A DNA stretch of 14,986 nucleotides from Methanolobus sp. UBA118 (GCA_002508635.1 DACO01000135.1:1-14986), one strand, 5' to 3'; shown: positions 1 through 5,747, counted from the first letter of the stretch. Notes: generated from the letters alone by a model not told the origin. Translations and numbers: made by a program.

Positions 1-1
1 A

Positions 2-775
2 TTCCTTGCAATATGCATGGACGTTACCGAGAAAAAGAAAGCAGAAGACAAAATATTGCAGGCAAAGATAGCTGCGGAAAACGCAAACCGTACCAAGAGC
101 GAATTCCTTGCCAATATGAGCCATGAACTGAGAACTCCGCTAAACTCCATTATCGGATTTTCCGACGTTCTGCTAAATGAGGTCGCAGGTGAGGTTAACG
201 AGCAACAATACCGCTATCTTAATCATATTTCCCAGAGCGGTAGACATCTGCTCAATATAATCAATGAAATACTGGATATTTCCAAGATCGAATCCGGAAA
301 AATAACACTGCACCGGGAAAAGGTAAGCCTGCCAGAAGTATATGAGGAAATATATTCCAATCTGAAGTACCTCGCAGATAACAAGAACATTGAGATTGAC
401 CTTTCAACGAATTCCGATACAAGCTGCGTTTATGCCGATAGACCAAAGCTGAAACAGATACTCTATAACCTTGTGAGTAATGCTATCAAATTTACGGAAA
501 ACGGAGGGAATATAAGAATTGATACCGAAAACGGGGATAAATTCGTCCGCATTTCCGTGACAGACACAGGAATCGGAATCGATAGGGAAGATATGAAAAA
601 GCTGTTCACACCCTTCGTACAACTGGATTCCTCAAAATCAAGAAGATATGAGGGCACAGGCCTCGGACTTGCACTATCCAGAGAGCTGGTTGAACTTCAC
701 GAAGGAAATATATGGGCTGAAAGCGAACCCGGAAATGGAAGTACCTTTACTTTTACGTTGCCTGTAGTTGAATAA
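2..775 (+). CDS. Sensor histidine kinase, C-terminal part (partial)
   Basis: This is the transmitter half of a two-component sensor kinase, which autophosphorylates a histidine and passes the phosphate to a response regulator. The frame is open from the left edge, so the true start lies outside the window. The first residues (FLAICMDVTEKKKAE) are the usual end of a PAS/PAC domain, so an upstream PAS sensor is expected. Counting from the Met at base 17, a short coiled-coil leads into an H-box with phospho-acceptor H36 (MSHELRTPLN). An HATPase_c domain follows with N-box N151/N155, G1 box D183-x-G185-x-G187 and G2 box G213-x-G215-x-G217. All catalytic motifs are intact. No receiver domain follows, and no response regulator lies next to it in the window, so its partner is unknown. 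PAS-linked soluble kinases of this type are abundant in Methanosarcinales. No predicted membrane segment is visible in this part. Confidence 0.93.
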   Translation, partial: FLAICMDVTEKKKAEDKILQAKIAAENANRTKSEFLANMSHELRTPLNSIIGFSDVLLNEVAGEVNEQQYRYLNHISQSGRHLLNIINEILDISKIESGKITLHREKVSLPEVYEEIYSNLKYLADNKNIEIDLSTNSDTSCVYADRPKLKQILYNLVSNAIKFTENGGNIRIDTENGDKFVRISVTDTGIGIDREDMKKLFTPFVQLDSSKSRRYEGTGLGLALSRELVELHEGNIWAESEPGNGSTFTFTLPVVE

Positions 776-856
776 TCATTCCTGAAAATGAGTGATGAGT
801 ATATTGAAATTCTTGGTACTTTATTCAATTGAGCTACTATTCTGACAAAGAAAGGA

Positions 857-958
857 TCAATCCAAACATTGAGTAGTATCCAAAGGTAGCAATAGCTTTT
901 TGTACTCAGAATCTGTCAGTAAATCATCCGCCATGAAGTACAGGCGGATAAATTCCAT
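857..958 (-). other. Short open frame, possible gene remnant
   Basis: A 33-codon minus-strand frame runs from ATG at 958 to TGA at 857 and is preceded by eight more open codons. The peptide begins MEFIRLYFMADDLL and has protein-like composition: hydrophobic-acidic, with a helix-like LLTDSEYKKLLL stretch. There is no ribosome binding site before the ATG and no conserved motif I can name. It could be a chance frame, a small protein, or the relic of a decayed gene in a gene-poor convergent interval. I do not recognise it. Confidence 0.12.
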
Positions 959-988
959 CAGATTTTTTGAACGCTCAGTTATTTATAT

Positions 989-1003
989 GTTAACGCCGTT
1001 AAC
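989..1003. repeat. 15-base palindrome GTTAACG-C-CGTTAAC
   Basis: GTTAACG and CGTTAAC are perfect reverse complements around a single central C. This is the geometry of a dimeric protein-binding site, although it lies between convergent genes and not in an obvious promoter. It lies seven bases before the larger stem-loop at 1010-1077. Confidence 0.45.
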
Positions 1004-1009
1004 GAAGCT

Positions 1010-1077
1010 GAAGGTGTGTGTATCATTTTTTTATACCACCCAACCAACCACCCCCACTCCTTAAATCACACACCTTC
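1010..1077 (-). promoter_or_regulatory. Stem-loop with G-rich loop, 3' of the dehydrogenase gene
   Basis: GAAGGTGTGTG (1010-1020) and CACACACCTTC (1067-1077) form a perfect 11-base-pair stem. The 46-base loop contains no G on the plus strand. Read on the minus strand, the sense strand of the dehydrogenase that ends at 1128, the loop carries G-runs of 5, 2, 2, 3 and 2 separated by one or two bases, so it could form a two-quartet G-quadruplex. It would sit in the 3' untranslated region about 50 bases after that stop codon. A role in transcript ending or mRNA stability is inference. Confidence 0.4.
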
Positions 1078-1127
1078 TTTTGTAAATACAGGGAAAATAG
1101 CTGGCATGAGCCAGGAAGCCATTTCCA

Positions 1128-2108
1128 TTATGCAGACTTTTTCAAAGCCTTTCTGTTGACCACATTCTGCGGATCTTTTTGCAGGAAATGGCTGATATTA
1201 TCCACAGTAACCGATGTGCACTCATCAATAGATTCCTCTGAAAGGAAGGCTATGTGAGGTGTCAGCAATACATTATTAAGCCTGAGGAACGGACTGTTTG
1301 ATGGAAGGGGTTCTTTCTCGAATACATCAAGCCCGGCAGCCGCGATATCACCACTACGCAGAGCACTCAGGAGAGCTGCCTCATCAACAACCTCTCCCCT
1401 TGCAGTATTGATAAGAATGGAGGTTGATTTCATCTTCATCAGTTCTTCAGCACCTATCATTTTTTCAGTAGAGGGTGTAAGAGGTACATGCAGTGTGAGA
1501 ATATCTGCTTGCTCAAGCAGAGTATCCATATCCACGAATCTGACACCAAGCTGCTTTTCTTTAACCGGATCAGGATGAGCCGTGTAGGCCAGTACCCGCA
1601 TCTTGTAACCATGTGCGATCTCTATAACCCTGCTTCCGATATTGCCAGTACCGATGACACCAAGGGTCTTTCCCATAAGCTGATTGCCCCTGTAAGCTTC
1701 GCAGATGTAGTCCCTCCATTCAAATTCTCCTTCTCTGAGAGACCTGTCTGCCTTATGCAAACGCCTCAAAAGATTCAGAACCTGAGCAAAAACAAATTCT
1801 GCTACCGCATCAAAGGCATATCCCGGCACATTCGAGACTACGATACCTTTCCTGCTGGCAGTATCAATATCGATATGGTCATAACCTGTCTGCCATACGG
1901 CAAGCATTTTGAGATTCTTTGCAGCTTCAAGGACCCTGGCAGAAAAACCATGTCTGCCGGCGATCACGATGTCCGCATCCTTAATGCGTTCGATAAGTTC
2001 GTCATCAGAAGAAGGCCAGGTATTATAGACCTTCAGCTCGCCCATTTCTTCAAGCTTTTGATGATATTCAAGCTGCAGAACTATAGGATCAGATACGACT
2101 ATCTTCAT
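1128..2108 (-). CDS. D-isomer-specific 2-hydroxyacid dehydrogenase
   Basis: This is an NAD(P)-dependent oxidoreductase of the D-2-hydroxyacid dehydrogenase family (glyoxylate/hydroxypyruvate reductase, phosphoglycerate dehydrogenase, D-lactate dehydrogenase relatives), which interconverts 2-oxoacids and D-2-hydroxyacids in the cytoplasm. From the chosen Met (MKIVVSDP) it has 326 residues. The split substrate domain frames a Rossmann domain with G153-x-G155-x2-G158 (VIGTGNIG). The catalytic triad is complete: R237 in NTARGE, E266 in DVFEKEP and H285 in LTPH. It lacks the C-terminal ACT domain of SerA, so serine biosynthesis is not implied and the substrate cannot be read from sequence. An in-frame ATG eleven codons upstream is less likely, because a TATA-like box (2126-2132) lies between the two starts and a GGGGGA purine run precedes the chosen one. 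The PEBP gene ends 51 bases upstream on the same strand. Confidence 0.92.
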   Translation of the reverse strand: MKIVVSDPIVLQLEYHQKLEEMGELKVYNTWPSSDDELIERIKDADIVIAGRHGFSARVLEAAKNLKMLAVWQTGYDHIDIDTASRKGIVVSNVPGYAFDAVAEFVFAQVLNLLRRLHKADRSLREGEFEWRDYICEAYRGNQLMGKTLGVIGTGNIGSRVIEIAHGYKMRVLAYTAHPDPVKEKQLGVRFVDMDTLLEQADILTLHVPLTPSTEKMIGAEELMKMKSTSILINTARGEVVDEAALLSALRSGDIAAAGLDVFEKEPLPSNSPFLRLNNVLLTPHIAFLSEESIDECTSVTVDNISHFLQKDPQNVVNRKALKKSA

Positions 2109-2125
2109 AAATTTCCCCCACTGCC

Positions 2126-2132
2126 CTATAAA
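2126..2132 (-). promoter_or_regulatory. TATA-like box for the hydroxyacid dehydrogenase
   Basis: TTTATAGG on the minus strand is centred about 21 bases before the dehydrogenase ATG at 2108. That spacing predicts a very short leader or a leaderless transcript and supports the downstream of two possible starts. Confidence 0.35.
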
Positions 2133-2159
2133 TTGCAGCAAATTTACATATTACGCCCG

Positions 2160-2588
2160 TTATTTTCCGAATTTGCCCATAAGTTCTCCCTTATCGATTA
2201 TATGAGACCTCATGGCATTCTCCACCTCATTTCTGCTTGTCCCCGTCCGCAGATCCAGTCGGGTGTCAAGTGCATATACCATGAAATAATAGCTGTGTGT
2301 ACCCGAAGAAGGACATGGACCACAGTATGACACTTCATTAAAACCATTCTTTCCCTCCACTCCCGGGACTGAATTCTCGGCTATTGCTTCAACAAAGGGT
2401 ATGTTCCATACTATCCAGTGAGTCATTGTGCCCGAAGATGAATCAATACCATCCACTATCACCACAAGACTCATTGTTGTCGAAGGCAGATCATAGAACT
2501 GCAGGGGAGGGCTGATGTTCTCCCCCTTACAGGTATATTTGGCAGGAATCGTTCCTCCGTTCTCAAAAGCACTGCTTACAACTCTCAT
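2160..2588 (-). CDS. PEBP / YbhB-YbcL family protein
   Basis: This 142-residue protein belongs to the phosphatidylethanolamine-binding-protein superfamily, in the prokaryotic YbhB/YbcL (Raf kinase inhibitor-like) branch. Its length is close to the usual 150 or so. The family signatures are in order: TCKGENISPPLQ near residues 19-30, the ligand-pocket strand VVIVDGID with D46, THWIVWNIP at 56-64 (H57), YCGPCPSSGTHSY at 88-100 (P91, H98), and the terminal GELMGKFGK. The anion-binding pocket is intact. There is no signal peptide, so it is cytoplasmic. The cellular function of prokaryotic members is not established; small phosphorylated ligands are presumed. The start is well supported by GAGGTGAT (2594-2601, minus strand) five bases before the ATG. 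It lies between two dehydrogenase genes on the same strand. Confidence 0.92.
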   Translation of the reverse strand: MRVVSSAFENGGTIPAKYTCKGENISPPLQFYDLPSTTMSLVVIVDGIDSSSGTMTHWIVWNIPFVEAIAENSVPGVEGKNGFNEVSYCGPCPSSGTHSYYFMVYALDTRLDLRTGTSRNEVENAMRSHIIDKGELMGKFGK

Positions 2589-2593
2589 TCTTT

Positions 2594-2601
2594 ATCACCT
2601 C
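2594..2601 (-). promoter_or_regulatory. Strong ribosome binding site of the PEBP gene
   Basis: GAGGTGAT on the minus strand is an eight-base match to the complement of the archaeal 16S rRNA 3' end, with ideal spacing to the ATG at 2588. It fixes the start of the PEBP-family gene. Confidence 0.8.
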
Positions 2602-2691
2602 AAATTATTCAACTATCACAAATCAACAGGATAAAAATTACTGCATCACCACAATGCATAATTGTCTCATAGTTTCCACCTGTGTTCCGGT

Positions 2692-3384
2692 TTAACTGTA
2701 AACCGTAACGCACGATCCGGGAGCTGTCCGAGAATCTGGCAGGCAGAGTTTCACTATATTCGCAGCCACGTCTTCGGGTTTAAGAGAGGGGCTGTTATGA
2801 TAGAGAGACCTGTACATATCCGTATCCACCCCGCCCGGACAGACCGCATATACACCTACCTTTCCTGAAACTTCCTGTGCCACAGATTCTGTAAGTCCTA
2901 TTACCGCAAACTTTGAAGCGGAGTATACCGAAAGCTGTCCTATTCCGGTTTTACCGGCACCTGACGAAACATTGACAATTGTGCCATGACCTCTCTCAAG
3001 CATATGGGGCAGCACATATCTGGTGCACAGAAACAGACCCCTTACATTGACATCCATAACAGTATCGAACTCTTCCACACTTGTCTCAACCAGGGGCTTT
3101 TTCACAGCAACACCTGCATTGTTGACAAGGATGTCTATGGTGCCGAAATGATCGATCGCCTTTGCCACCATGTTCTCCACATTGGACTTCTCCCGGAGAT
3201 TGGCTGTGATTGCAATTGACTCCCGACCCATATCCTCCACCATATTCCGGACTTCATCTATCTCATCCCGGCTCCTTGCAGTCACAACAATATTTGCTCC
3301 TTTTTCTGCCAGAGCAATACATGTTGCTTTTCCGATACCTCTGCTTCCACCGGTTACGATAGCCGTTTTATTTTCAAGCTCCAG
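2692..3384 (-). CDS. Short-chain dehydrogenase/reductase, CTG start
   Basis: This is an NAD(P)-dependent reductase of the classical short-chain dehydrogenase family, of the 3-oxoacyl-ACP reductase (FabG)-like type. Its physiological substrate is unknown. The first conventional start in frame is a GTG at 3285, but the frame is open and clearly coding for 33 codons upstream of it, giving (L/M)ELENKTAIV then the cofactor motif TGGSRGIG (11-18). Without that region the Rossmann fold would be broken. The only sensible start is CTG at 3384-3382, where relatives have ATG, with a weak AGGGA nine bases earlier. From there the protein has 230 residues. NNAG is at 88-91, N113, S141, Y154 and K158 complete the catalytic tetrad (YSASK), and CPGGVDTDM forms the loop after beta-6. 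A stop codon lies eight codons before the CTG. CTG initiation is inference; the alternative is a recently disabled start. Confidence 0.85.
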   Translation of the reverse strand: MELENKTAIVTGGSRGIGKATCIALAEKGANIVVTARSRDEIDEVRNMVEDMGRESIAITANLREKSNVENMVAKAIDHFGTIDILVNNAGVAVKKPLVETSVEEFDTVMDVNVRGLFLCTRYVLPHMLERGHGTIVNVSSGAGKTGIGQLSVYSASKFAVIGLTESVAQEVSGKVGVYAVCPGGVDTDMYRSLYHNSPSLKPEDVAANIVKLCLPDSRTAPGSCVTVYS

Positions 3385-3592
3385 TCTATTTCCCTGAATA
3401 GATTACACCCCGAACAATAAATGGGAAGGGCACCGATCATAAATATTGTGCCAGCAACCCCGTATCAAATTCACTCCTTATCTTCAAGACGTTCAGCATG
3501 CTTAATAGTACTACCGAATCAAAGGTATGAGGCGTTGGATCAGACAGGTGACACAATGCCTTCCGGCTCGATTTTAAACAGGAACGATAAGA
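3385..3592. other. Intergenic spacer, no gene seen
   Basis: This spacer lies between two minus-strand genes. Apart from the TATA-like box at 3438-3446 I see no gene or strong hairpin. A 62-codon plus-strand frame across it has no ribosome binding site and no recognisable product. Confidence 0.5.
3438..3446 (-). promoter_or_regulatory. Possible TATA box of the short-chain dehydrogenase gene
   Basis: ATATTTATG on the minus strand lies about 58 bases before the proposed CTG start. It would place the transcript start near 3416 with a leader of roughly 32 bases. It does not contradict the CTG start, because the predicted transcript covers it. Confidence 0.3.
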
Positions 3593-4411
3593 TCATCCGG
3601 TTACGATGATCTGACCGGTTGTCTGATAGGGATGCACTGTGCACATGTAGCTGTACCGGCCCTCCCTTCCGAATGTGTAACTGTAGGATTCACCCTGACT
3701 GAGTGCGGAAGATCTGAACGCCCCGCCGTCAACAGTATGCACTGCAGAATCCTGGTTGGTCCATGTAACGGTATCTCCCACGCTTATGGTAATCGAGTCC
3801 GGCTCGAAACTGTAATCGCGGATATCCACCTCAACCTCCTGGAAAGGAGTATTCGTGATATAGCTTGTGTAGACATAATCATTGTCAGCAACAACTGAAT
3901 GGCACTCCTGACACGAATCGACCATACCTTCCACTATTATCTCCCCGTCCGGGGAATAGGCTGCCCAGAACCAGTCATTGTGCTCGGAGTCATATCCCTG
4001 GACCTTATAACGCACACCTATCTCTCTTAGTTCACCGTCGGCATCGTAGCTCTCCCGCACAATAATGCTTCCGTAGGGCAGCGCACCTGCCCTCTCGTTG
4101 ATCGCGGTTTCTGCATCATCTGAAACATAGGTTGTGAGAAGCGGACCATGGATACTCGTACTTGCGTAGATTTCCTCCTTCAGAGGCCACAGGCTCCATC
4201 TTTTGTAGTTATTCTCTTCAGTTATGTAAGCATAAACCTGTTCCCCATCGGGTTCAGGCATATCCGGGTCAACAGACACAGAATCAGGTTCCGGTGTTTC
4301 CTGAGTGTCAGTATCCTCTGTTACCAGGTCCTCCTGATCCTGAGTGTCAGCACAACCTGCCACTAAGATCACGCCAATAAAAACCAGAAATACCATTATT
4401 CCTATTTTCAT
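3593..4411 (-). CDS. Lipoprotein with cytochrome P460-type heme domain and cupredoxin domain
   Basis: This 272-residue protein is probably a membrane-anchored extracellular electron carrier. Residues 1-20 form a signal peptide with lipobox LVAGC (C20 lipidated), followed by an acidic, Pro-rich linker to about 57. Residues 60-185 match the cytochrome P460-type pattern: HGP near 88, LPYGSIIVRESYD, KVQGYDSEHNDWFWAAYSPDG, then a c-type heme site C167-Q-E-C170-H171 and a following DYVYTSY. Residues 193-272 are a plastocyanin/amicyanin-like cupredoxin with H225 (VHTV), C257 and H260 (MCTVHPY) as type-1 copper ligands. Where relatives usually have the axial Met, this protein has Q263 with one extra residue after it. 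The start at 4411 precedes an ideal signal peptide; its ribosome site is weak (GTGGGG). It is flanked by SDR and DUF2284 genes and appears monocistronic. The role, possibly transfer between surface redox partners, is inferred. A direct enzymatic function of the P460-type domain is not shown. Confidence 0.85.
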   Translation of the reverse strand: MKIGIMVFLVFIGVILVAGCADTQDQEDLVTEDTDTQETPEPDSVSVDPDMPEPDGEQVYAYITEENNYKRWSLWPLKEEIYASTSIHGPLLTTYVSDDAETAINERAGALPYGSIIVRESYDADGELREIGVRYKVQGYDSEHNDWFWAAYSPDGEIIVEGMVDSCQECHSVVADNDYVYTSYITNTPFQEVEVDIRDYSFEPDSITISVGDTVTWTNQDSAVHTVDGGAFRSSALSQGESYSYTFGREGRYSYMCTVHPYQTTGQIIVTG

Positions 4412-4551
4412 GAACTAACCCCACTAAATATTATTTGACGGCTCGCTAGAAATAGTTTTATGTTGATTACCTGATTTGAGATGGGCAAACCTGGTCAGTA
4501 CAGGCAGCTTAAGCATAAACTAAAACTAATGTAGGCTCAGTAATTTAACTT

Positions 4552-5208
4552 ATGAGAATCACAGACCATAAGTACAGAATTCTGGAAGATAAGGCTAAAC
4601 AGGAAGGAGCAAAAAGTATACAGCTTGTACCCGCAGAAAATATCGTAGTTGAGAACAGAACGATACTGAAATGTATCTTCGGGTGTAACGGTTACGGAAG
4701 CCAGGTTTGCCCTCCATTCATACCTGAAGTGGATGAATTCAGGAAAATGCTTGAAGAGTATGAATGGGCACTTCTTGTGGACTGGAAATCCGAGAATGAA
4801 TTTTCAAAAGAAATTAGCGAGAACTTCATTAAATACAGCGTATCTCCACCGGAAGATGAAAGCATCAGACAAGAGCACGAAGATACTCTAAAGACCGTGA
4901 TGAAGGAACGCAAGGAAAGGATACAGCCCGGCAGCATAGAAATAGAAAAACTTGCCTGGGGACTTGGATACAATACAGCCCTTGCCACTTTTCCGGGAAT
5001 GTGCACATGGTGTGCCAACAGTGAATATTCCGATGTGAAATGCGCCGGCAAGGACGGAACATGTCATCATCCCACAATCCGCAGACCATGTCTTATGGGT
5101 CTTGGCGTTAGACTTGACAAAACACTGGAGAAAATGGGCACACCCCTGCAGAACTTCCCTATGGATGATACAATACCATCCCAGTACACCCTTATTTTGC
5201 TGGAATGA
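4552..5208 (+). CDS. DUF2284 cysteine-rich metal-binding protein
   Basis: This 218-residue cytoplasmic protein is of the DUF2284 family (annotated as predicted metal-binding), common in methanogens and anaerobic bacteria. It has eight cysteines in two clusters: C41, C45 and C53 in KCIFGCNGYGSQVCPP, then C151-x2-C154, C164, C171 and C180 in the CTWC...CAGKDGTCHHP..RRPC segment, with H172 and H173 beside C171. The spacing suggests an iron-sulfur cluster or zinc site. The NGYG-x3-CPP signature and C-terminal GLGVRLDKTLEKMG are family hallmarks. The central part (75-130) is charged and helical. The ATG at 4552 has no good ribosome binding site, so a short-leader or leaderless transcript is likely, with AT-rich sequence near 4514-4526 as a possible TATA region. 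Function is unknown. It stands alone, divergent from the heme-copper lipoprotein gene. Confidence 0.88.
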   Translation: MRITDHKYRILEDKAKQEGAKSIQLVPAENIVVENRTILKCIFGCNGYGSQVCPPFIPEVDEFRKMLEEYEWALLVDWKSENEFSKEISENFIKYSVSPPEDESIRQEHEDTLKTVMKERKERIQPGSIEIEKLAWGLGYNTALATFPGMCTWCANSEYSDVKCAGKDGTCHHPTIRRPCLMGLGVRLDKTLEKMGTPLQNFPMDDTIPSQYTLILLE

Positions 5209-5249
5209 AATAATCATATTTTGGACATTAGATAATGCACATTTGAATA

Positions 5250-5257
5250 TTATATAG
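5250..5257 (+). promoter_or_regulatory. TATA box for a plus-strand RNA candidate
   Basis: TTATATAG is a near-consensus archaeal TATA element about 45 bases after the DUF2284 stop codon. It points into a gene-free region and predicts a transcript start near 5279-5281. Confidence 0.45.
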
Positions 5258-5280
5258 ATACAAAACAATTTTATTTTACC

Positions 5281-5366
5281 GGACATTTAGGAAGGATTTT
5301 AACAGAAATTCTTCCCGAGTCACCTACACCGGAAAGCACCTGCCGGTATTTCGATCGGCTTTTATA
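5281..5366 (+). ncRNA. Candidate small RNA, about 85 nt
   Basis: The predicted start is about 25 bases after the TATA box at 5250-5257. The first hairpin is GGAAGGATTT (5290-5299) paired with AAATTCTTCC (5306-5315): ten pairs, one a G-U when read on the plus strand, around a six-base loop. A second stem, GCCGGT/ATCGGC (5342-5347 with 5354-5359), is followed by TTTT. An alternative ACCGG/CCGGT pairing joins 5328-5332 to 5343-5347. There is no open reading frame with a start and ribosome site. It could instead be the 3' untranslated region of the DUF2284 gene, but the internal TATA box argues for its own transcript. I cannot assign a family. Confidence 0.35.
5342..5363 (+). terminator. Hairpin with T tail
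   Basis: GCCGGT and ATCGGC pair over a six-base ATTTCG loop and are followed directly by TTTT. This could end the small RNA candidate or read-through from the DUF2284 gene 134 bases upstream. Archaeal termination depends mainly on the T tract, which is short here. Confidence 0.35.
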
Positions 5367-5403
5367 CTAGAAAACATACTGTTGGCTGAGAAAGACTTAT
5401 ATC

Positions 5404-5627
5404 GGGAAAAAGCACCCCGCATTGACCACCACAATTAAAGTGCCTCTCTCCTTATGAGTCCGGAACAATCCCCATCTATTCAGACCCCAAAGATCTCGTT
5501 TGAGAAGTAAGGTGAGGCACCTGACAAACCACCACGCTTATGGTGCCTCTCTCCTTGTGTATCGGGATATCCCCATATCCCTTTAACTCCACTCCTGTAA
5601 TCTGCGGTTCATACCCCACGACCCGCA
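5404..5627 (-). ncRNA. Candidate structured RNA with two tandem hairpin units
   Basis: Read on the minus strand from about 5626, 25 bases after a TATA box, the predicted RNA opens with stem TGCGG/CCGCA (5623-5627 with 5603-5607). A perfect seven-pair hairpin GGGATAT-GGGG-ATATCCC follows (5564-5581). Two copies of a unit starting AAGGAGAGAGGCAC come next. Unit one pairs GAGGCACC with GGTGCCTC (5542-5549 with 5514-5521) and, beyond a small internal loop, AAGG with CCTT. Unit two pairs GGAGAGAGGCAC (5440-5451) with GTGCTTTTTCCC (5404-5415): eleven of twelve pairs, three of them G-U that exist only on the minus strand. Both 20-25-base loops contain GTGGTGGT. The stem surviving through different pairs argues for a selected RNA. 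The alternative is a long 3' untranslated region of the regulator gene upstream. No known family is recognised. Confidence 0.45.
5424..5578 (-). repeat. Two tandem repeat units, period about 103 bases
   Basis: 5424-5453 and 5527-5556 match at 25 of 30 positions, including an exact 14-base GTGCCTCTCTCCTT. Similarity continues with a two-base gap through ATCCCCAT (5468-5475 and 5569-5576). The copies are the two hairpin units of the minus-strand RNA candidate. Only two copies are present. Confidence 0.8.
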
Positions 5628-5647
5628 AAAGTAAATATGTCATTGAG

Positions 5648-5655
5648 ATATATAA
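5648..5655 (-). promoter_or_regulatory. TATA box for the minus-strand RNA candidate
   Basis: TTATATAT on the minus strand, flanked by GGG on its upstream side, is a strong archaeal TATA element. It lies about 95 bases past the stop of the regulator gene, so it is not needed for that gene. It predicts a start near 5626, exactly where a TGCGG/CCGCA stem begins. Confidence 0.5.
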
Positions 5656-5740
5656 CCCAACCCACTCTTAATAAGAATCGATACACTATATTTCATGTCA
5701 GGCCGTTTTTTTAACAGCATTGTACTTTCAGTTGCCTGCT

Positions 5741-5747
5741 AAAAAAA
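5741..5747 (-). terminator. T7 tract after the regulator gene
   Basis: Seven consecutive T on the minus strand begin six bases after the regulator stop codon. A T-rich stretch of this kind is the usual archaeal intrinsic termination signal. A second minus-strand purine tract (AAAAAAA at 5706-5712) is the complement of a plus-strand T7. Confidence 0.45.

Larger units (their letters stand above)
776..1127. other. Convergent intergenic region with inverted repeats
   Basis: This 352-base stretch lies between the stop codons of two convergent genes. I see no convincing gene in it. It holds a 15-base palindrome at 989-1003, an 11-base-pair inverted repeat enclosing a G-free loop at 1010-1077, and a short minus-strand open frame at 857-958, each listed separately. 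No T-rich terminator directly follows the kinase stop codon. Confidence 0.6.

Noticed and set aside
1488..2330. Long plus-strand open frame (280 codons) opposite the hydroxyacid dehydrogenase and PEBP genes
   Set aside because: It lies antisense to two genes with complete catalytic motifs, has no recognisable domain and no ribosome site, and is best explained as a shadow of their codon usage.
2692..3384. SDR as a frameshifted pseudogene
   Set aside because: The frame is continuous from the CTG to the stop and all catalytic residues are present; only the start codon is unusual.
3421..3609. Plus-strand 62-codon frame between the SDR and the heme-copper lipoprotein
   Set aside because: No ribosome binding site, no family resemblance, and it covers the promoter region of the SDR and runs into the 3' end of the lipoprotein gene.
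4888..5286. Minus-strand frames opposite DUF2284
   Set aside because: They are cysteine- and serine-rich shadows of the conserved plus-strand gene, with no start signals.
5440..5530. C/D box guide RNA
   Set aside because: Some TGAGT- and CTGA-like motifs occur, but none has the correct C, D', C', D order and spacing, and the strong hairpins do not fit this class.
5424..5578. CRISPR array
   Set aside because: Only two imperfect copies with a period of about 103 bases, and the intervening sequence takes part in hairpins; there are no cas genes.
5603..5627. tRNA fragment, because GCGGTTCATACCCC resembles a T-arm
   Set aside because: The pairing is not a proper T-stem and no acceptor, D-arm or anticodon arm can be found on either strand.
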